A DNA stretch of 17,764 bases from CAZEQK01 sp964514395 (GTDB taxonomy: Bacteria > Bacillota > Bacilli > Tepidibacillales > Tepidibacillaceae). Of the stretch, positions 15,142-17,764 are shown in pieces; position 1 is the first letter of the stretch; the number at the start of each line of letters is the position of its first letter. The notes below the pieces were generated by a model. The model was given only the letters and a program-made list of their open reading frames with translations. It had not been told where the DNA came from and ran no database searches. The stretch lies in assembly GCA_964514395.1 (NCBI GenBank), contig CAZEQK010000053.1, forward strand, positions 1-17,764, given 5' to 3'. A program made the position numbers and the translations under genes.

Positions 15142-15351
15142 TCAAGGGTTCTGCCTTTGCAACAGGATTATGGTCTCTACATGCCTTGAGTAGACAAAAA
15201 TGATGTCGTTTGGATCTGGAAGTTCCTTCGCGGCAGGGTATCTTTCTGAAAAACTCGCCCTAAAATCTTCTTTTTTCAAGTTTTTGTTCCACCAAAGAGT
15301 AGTGAATTGCATCACTATTATCCTGACTCTACTTTCTTTGCTACGTTTCAT
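15142..15351 (-). CDS. small ORF, tail resembling RlmD/RumA C-terminus
   Basis: This open frame of 69 codons ends ...PDPNDIIFVYSRHVETIILL and a short polar tail. The final HVETIILL recalls the conserved C-terminal H-VE-VVLL of 23S rRNA uracil-C5 methyltransferases (RlmD/RumA). The rest is too short for an enzyme and its SAM motifs are missing, so at best this is a gene end left after integration or deletion. Start is weak: ATG at 15351 with AAGGTG three nt away. The stop overlaps an AACCCTT/AAGGGTT inverted repeat (15129-15150), and a terminator follows. Direct-repeat copy 2 lies inside its last 20 codons. Family guess is tentative. Confidence 0.35.
   Translation of the reverse strand: MKRSKESRVRIIVMQFTTLWWNKNLKKEDFRASFSERYPAAKELPDPNDIIFVYSRHVETIILLQRQNP
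15179..15212. repeat. 34-bp direct repeat copy 2, att-like
   Basis: It carries the same 19-mer core as copy 1, ACATGCCTTGAGTAGACAA at 15179-15197, and TGATG-CGTTTG after it. In this copy the coding sequence on the minus strand continues normally as VYSRHVETIILL, so it looks like the intact side of the target, while copy 1 is interrupted after HV. Confidence 0.6.
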
Positions 15352-15378
15352 ATACACCTTAATGTTTGAAAATTATTT

Positions 15379-15629
15379 TTAATCTTCACAAGTATAATTT
15401 AACTCTTCTTCAAAATAATCATTTGTATCTTTGTCCTTTAAACAGATCGCTTACCCCAAAATTAAAACCTTTAGTTAAGCTATCGCCTGTGAATTATCGA
15501 ATTTCTAATAGTTTTTGCTTGTTGCAGCGCATTTTCTGTATTATATAACTCAAATATTTGCTGGATATAGCCATTGGCTTCCACTATTTCGGCTTCTTCT
15601 GGAATTATTTTTTCATAAGTACTTTTCAT
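15379..15629 (-). pseudogene. frameshifted small gene, unrecognised
   Basis: ATG at 15629 opens a 49-codon frame, MKSTYEKIIPEEAEIVEANG then YIQQIFELYNTENALQQ, ending in TAG at 15482-15480. The coding pattern resumes in other frames as LTKGFNFGVSDLFK and then KDTNDYFEEELNYTCED before a TAA at 15381-15379. The pieces join into one protein of roughly 80-85 residues if two frameshifts are removed. A GGAAGGATGG sequence precedes the ATG. I do not recognise the family. It sits between repeat copy 2 and the broken AraC gene. Confidence 0.45.
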
Positions 15630-15668
15630 TTTAAACACCATCCTTCCAATTTATGATATGCTGACAAG

Positions 15669-15696
15669 AAAAAAACACGCCCAGAAACTGGACGTG
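15669..15696 (-). terminator. strong intrinsic terminator of AraC-VOC gene
   Basis: On the minus strand CACGTCCAG-TTT-CTGGGCGTG (15696-15676, one G-T pair) is followed by seven T residues and CTTG. It lies 22 bp past the stop of the AraC-VOC reading frame. Confidence 0.85.
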
Positions 15697-15718
15697 CTAC
15701 ATCATAAAAACGCTTATT

Positions 15719-16507
15719 CTATTCAAAGAAAGTCAAAATACTTCCATCTATTGTTGTCACAGAGCAGGTTTTTCCACCCCAAGGTTGCTCCTTGACTTCT
15801 GTAATCTGGTTCCAACCATTCTTCTTAACAAATTGATATAACTGTTCAACACCTTTAACCAACATAAAACCAACCATCATTTCTAAAGGCTCTCCTTTAA
15901 ACATATGAATACCTGTAAATGGAGCAATATGCAGGGCTTCAATCTCAATCGGAATGTTATTTACACAACCATATAGTCCCGTATTTTTTTCATCTCTTTC
16001 TTCGATTTATCCATACCAGCCTAATACTTCTTTAAACCATTTTAAAGTATTATCCATATCTCTTGTGTAATATACAGCTCCTGTTTCTTTTACAACATAA
16101 CCTCTTTCTGAAAAATCACTCATAAGTGCTTTACCTCCTGTCAAATTAGATTTTACGGAAATCCGAGAGAATGCCTTCAGATTCGAATGACTTTTTCTAG
16201 CATCTGATGGTGTTATTCCATGAAATCTTGTAAATGCTCTAGTGAAACTTTCATGTGATTCGTAACCATATTTTAGTGCTATGTCTAAAATAGAAATTTC
16301 CGTATCTATAATTTCATAGCCTGCTAAAGTCAATCTGCGATTTCGTATGTATTCACTTACTGTGCAGTCACATAGTATAGTAAATATTTTTTGAAAATGG
16401 AATTGAGAAGTAAATATTTTCTCAGCCAGCATATCGATATCTAAATCCTCTCCGATATTATCCTCAATAAAATCTACTGTTTGTTGAATACTTGTCATCC
16501 AATCCAC
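15719..16507 (-). pseudogene. AraC-VOC fusion regulator split by in-frame TAA
   Basis: A 263-codon frame is interrupted only by one TAA at 16009-16007. The N-terminal 110 residues form an AraC-type double helix-turn-helix (IDMLAEKIFTSQFHFQKIF and ILDIALKYGYESHESFTRAF, then GITPSDARK). From YYTRDMDNTLKWFKEVLGWYG a VOC domain starts; after the stop it continues in the same frame as IEERDEKNTGLYGCVNNI, FKGEPLEMMVGFML, and KTCSVTTIDGSILTFFE. AraC-VOC fusions of about 260 residues are known in Firmicutes. The stop sits in a loop where glutamine or an acidic residue is expected (CAA or GAA to TAA). The GTG start at 16507 has AAGGAGG seven nt away. The DNA-binding half could still be made, so loss may be only of the sensor domain. 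Confidence 0.8.
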
Positions 16508-16668
16508 TTTCTCGCCTCCTTACAGGTAAAATAATATATCATTTCATTTTTATTTTCTTGATATTCTATGCACATATTTGTCCGAAATAATTTATATATC
16601 TATAGGATTTTATCATATATAGGTATAAAATGGAAAGTGATTGTTATTAAGCAACCTCCTTTTTCTTC

Positions 16669-16779
16669 TTAAATCTTAATTTCAATTTCAACATGATATG
16701 CCCTTTTCTTTTCGTTGGATAAAAGAATTATCGCTTCAACATAGTAAGTCCTTGGTGGCAGGTATATTCTACTTATTTT
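16669..16779 (-). other. short coding-like scrap, unrecognised
   Basis: In the 550-bp gap 16508-17057 the minus strand is open for 37 codons and reads RIYLPPRTYYVEAIILL, then RAYHVEIEIKI before TAA. There is no start with a ribosome binding site. Nearer the AraC gene, 16508-16660 is A/T-rich leader sequence with nothing else evident. It is possibly the tail of a lost gene. Confidence 0.2.
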
Positions 16780-16791
16780 CTAATCTTTTAA

Positions 16792-17071
16792 TTGTTTCTA
16801 TTCCTATTTCTTGAATTGCTTCCAACTAACGAACTGCTAATTGGTTTAACAATTGTAGCCTTTCTGATTGGGATTTATCTTGTTGAATCAAAATGGCATT
16901 ATAACTTTCCGTATTCAGAAGAAAAAACCTATTCTAGAGGCTTTAGGGTGTTGGCTTGGCTCCCTAATGCCTGTGAAAAACTGCCGTTTGGATAAAACCA
17001 TCCAGTATGGCTTTATCCGAAAGCCGTATCTGGAACCTATCTGGAAGAGCGATATTACTATATATGAATAA
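16792..17071 (+). other. coding-like region with hydrophobic segment, unrecognised
   Basis: The plus strand has a 67-codon frame (16792-16995, TTG first codon, no ribosome binding site) with one hydrophobic stretch ELLIGLTIVAFLIGIYLVE, followed by a polar part ending AWLPNACEKLPFG. After its stop the same frame goes on as NHPVWLYPKAVSGTYLEERY to a second stop at 17071. The minus strand of the same stretch also shows short protein-like runs, so coding cannot be settled by eye. It overlaps two inverted repeats and the last codons of the response regulator. Possible decayed membrane-protein gene. Confidence 0.2.
16943..17018. repeat. two adjacent inverted repeats
   Basis: TTAGGG (16943-16948) pairs with CCCTAA (16962-16967). 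Then GGATAAA-A-CCAT (16990-17001) pairs with ATGG-C-TTTATCC (17007-17018), 11 pairs with one A-C mismatch and a 5-nt loop. No T-run follows on either strand, so neither is a standard terminator. It could be a structured RNA or mobile-element end. Confidence 0.45.
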
Positions 17072-17702
17072 TTTTATTGGCTAATGCTTTTGCCACGGCT
17101 TCAGAGCGAGAAGCGACATCCATTTTTGCATACAGATTAGTCAAATGGGCTTTCACGGTTCTTTCTGAAACATTTAAATCAATAGCTATACTTTTATTGG
17201 TTTCACCCTGTGCTACCTCTGTAAGGATATATAATTCTCTTTCCGTCAGGCCAAAATCTTCATATGAAGAAGAATCATCACTATCAATACTGTTGAGAAG
17301 CTTTCCCTGAATGTTTGTGGTTAAGAGCATCTCATTATTAAGTGCTGCCTCAACAGTCCTTTTTAAAACGTCTCTGGAAGCATCCTTTAACAAATAACTT
17401 TTTGCCCCTGATCGAATCGCCTCTTTGATTTTTTCCTGTTCATCCATTGTCGTTAACACAACAACAGGAATGTTCATTTTCCGGTCTTTTAAAGCCTTTA
17501 AAAAAGTTATTCCATCCATCTTTGGCATGGCTATGTCCAACAGTATAATATCCGGATTCAACTTCGTTAATACACTTAATGCATCAAGCCCGTCACTTGC
17601 TTCACCAATAATTTCGAAACTGTTAAAAGTCTCGAATATCATTTTCATGCCTTCTCTTACAATCGCATGATCATCTACCAGAAGTACTTTGACTTTTTCC
17701 AT
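17058..17702 (-). CDS. NarL/LuxR-type response regulator
   Basis: This 214-residue two-component response regulator has a receiver domain at 1-120 with acidic pair D10-D11, phospho-acceptor D56 in DIILLDIAMPKMDG, switch T84 in VVLTTMDE and K106 in YLLKDA. A LuxR/GerE helix-turn-helix follows at 150-212 (LTERELYILTEVAQGETNK, then DLNVSERTVKAHLTNLYAKM). All key residues are intact. ATG at 17702 has AGGAGG six nt upstream. A partner histidine kinase would normally lie directly upstream (right) in the same orientation; only 62 bp are left in the window and none is seen. At the very edge an AAGGAG (17755-17760) on the plus strand hints at a divergent gene instead. Regulon unknown. Confidence 0.95.
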   Translation of the reverse strand: MEKVKVLLVDDHAIVREGMKMIFETFNSFEIIGEASDGLDALSVLTKLNPDIILLDIAMPKMDGITFLKALKDRKMNIPVVVLTTMDEQEKIKEAIRSGAKSYLLKDASRDVLKRTVEAALNNEMLLTTNIQGKLLNSIDSDDSSSYEDFGLTERELYILTEVAQGETNKSIAIDLNVSERTVKAHLTNLYAKMDVASRSEAVAKALANKIIHI

Positions 17703-17764
17703 ACTATACCTCCTCGTATAATAAGATTTGCAAGGAAATTTTATAGTTATTTTTAAGGAGAATA

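Noticed and set aside
17755..17764. AAGGAG at the right edge on the plus strand
   Set aside because: Could be the ribosome binding site of a divergent gene, but no start codon is inside the window.
1..17764. CRISPR arrays, tRNA or rRNA genes, complete insertion sequences
   Set aside because: No regularly spaced repeats, cloverleaf-like stretches, rRNA signatures or complete transposase genes were seen on either strand.

Overview
The window is chromosomal DNA of a low-GC Gram-positive bacterium. It is A/T-rich, has strong AGGAGG-type ribosome binding sites and carries Bacillota-type families (DegV, YwbE, TrkA/TrkH, YdcZ pairs). An anaerobic, Clostridia-like host is the best guess, but no marker gene fixes the genus.

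Left part (1-9,730), ordinary housekeeping and accessory genes. A DegV lipid-binding protein is cut by the left edge. It is followed on the minus strand by ywbE, a trkA-trkH potassium-uptake operon with a 50-bp gene overlap and a recognisable promoter, a TraB/PrgY-type membrane protein, a large pRiA4b-ORF3/SEC-C protein, a YjjG-like HAD phosphatase and a tandem pair of half-size YdcZ transporters. A Crp/Fnr-type regulator diverges from the ydcZ pair. A perfect 18-bp palindrome lies between them and is the obvious operator candidate. Two REP-like GGTACCTGTCC palindromes sit in the gaps.

Middle (9,730-12,100), decay zone. It holds a GIY-YIG nuclease fragment with an internal stop, an intact class-V PLP enzyme that lacks the desulfurase cysteine, a helix-turn-helix fragment and the frameshifted C-terminal end of a large serine recombinase.

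Right-middle (12,110-15,215), probable integrative-element scar. Two direct copies of a 34-bp sequence (32/34 identical, with a 19-bp exact core) lie 3,067 bp apart. They enclose a minus-strand set of VOC, dihydrofolate-reductase-like, SRPBCC/AHSA1 and MerR genes, plus the N-terminal catalytic piece of a serine recombinase. The genes look G+C-richer than their surroundings. The copies look like attachment-site relics of serine-recombinase elements, and this is the most interesting structure in the window.

Right end (15,215-17,764). It contains a frameshifted small gene, an AraC-VOC fusion regulator broken by a single in-frame TAA, a 550-bp gap with coding-like scraps and two inverted repeats, and an intact NarL/LuxR response regulator whose partner kinase is not in the window. 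I found no tRNA, rRNA, CRISPR array or complete insertion sequence, and no clearly novel complete system.
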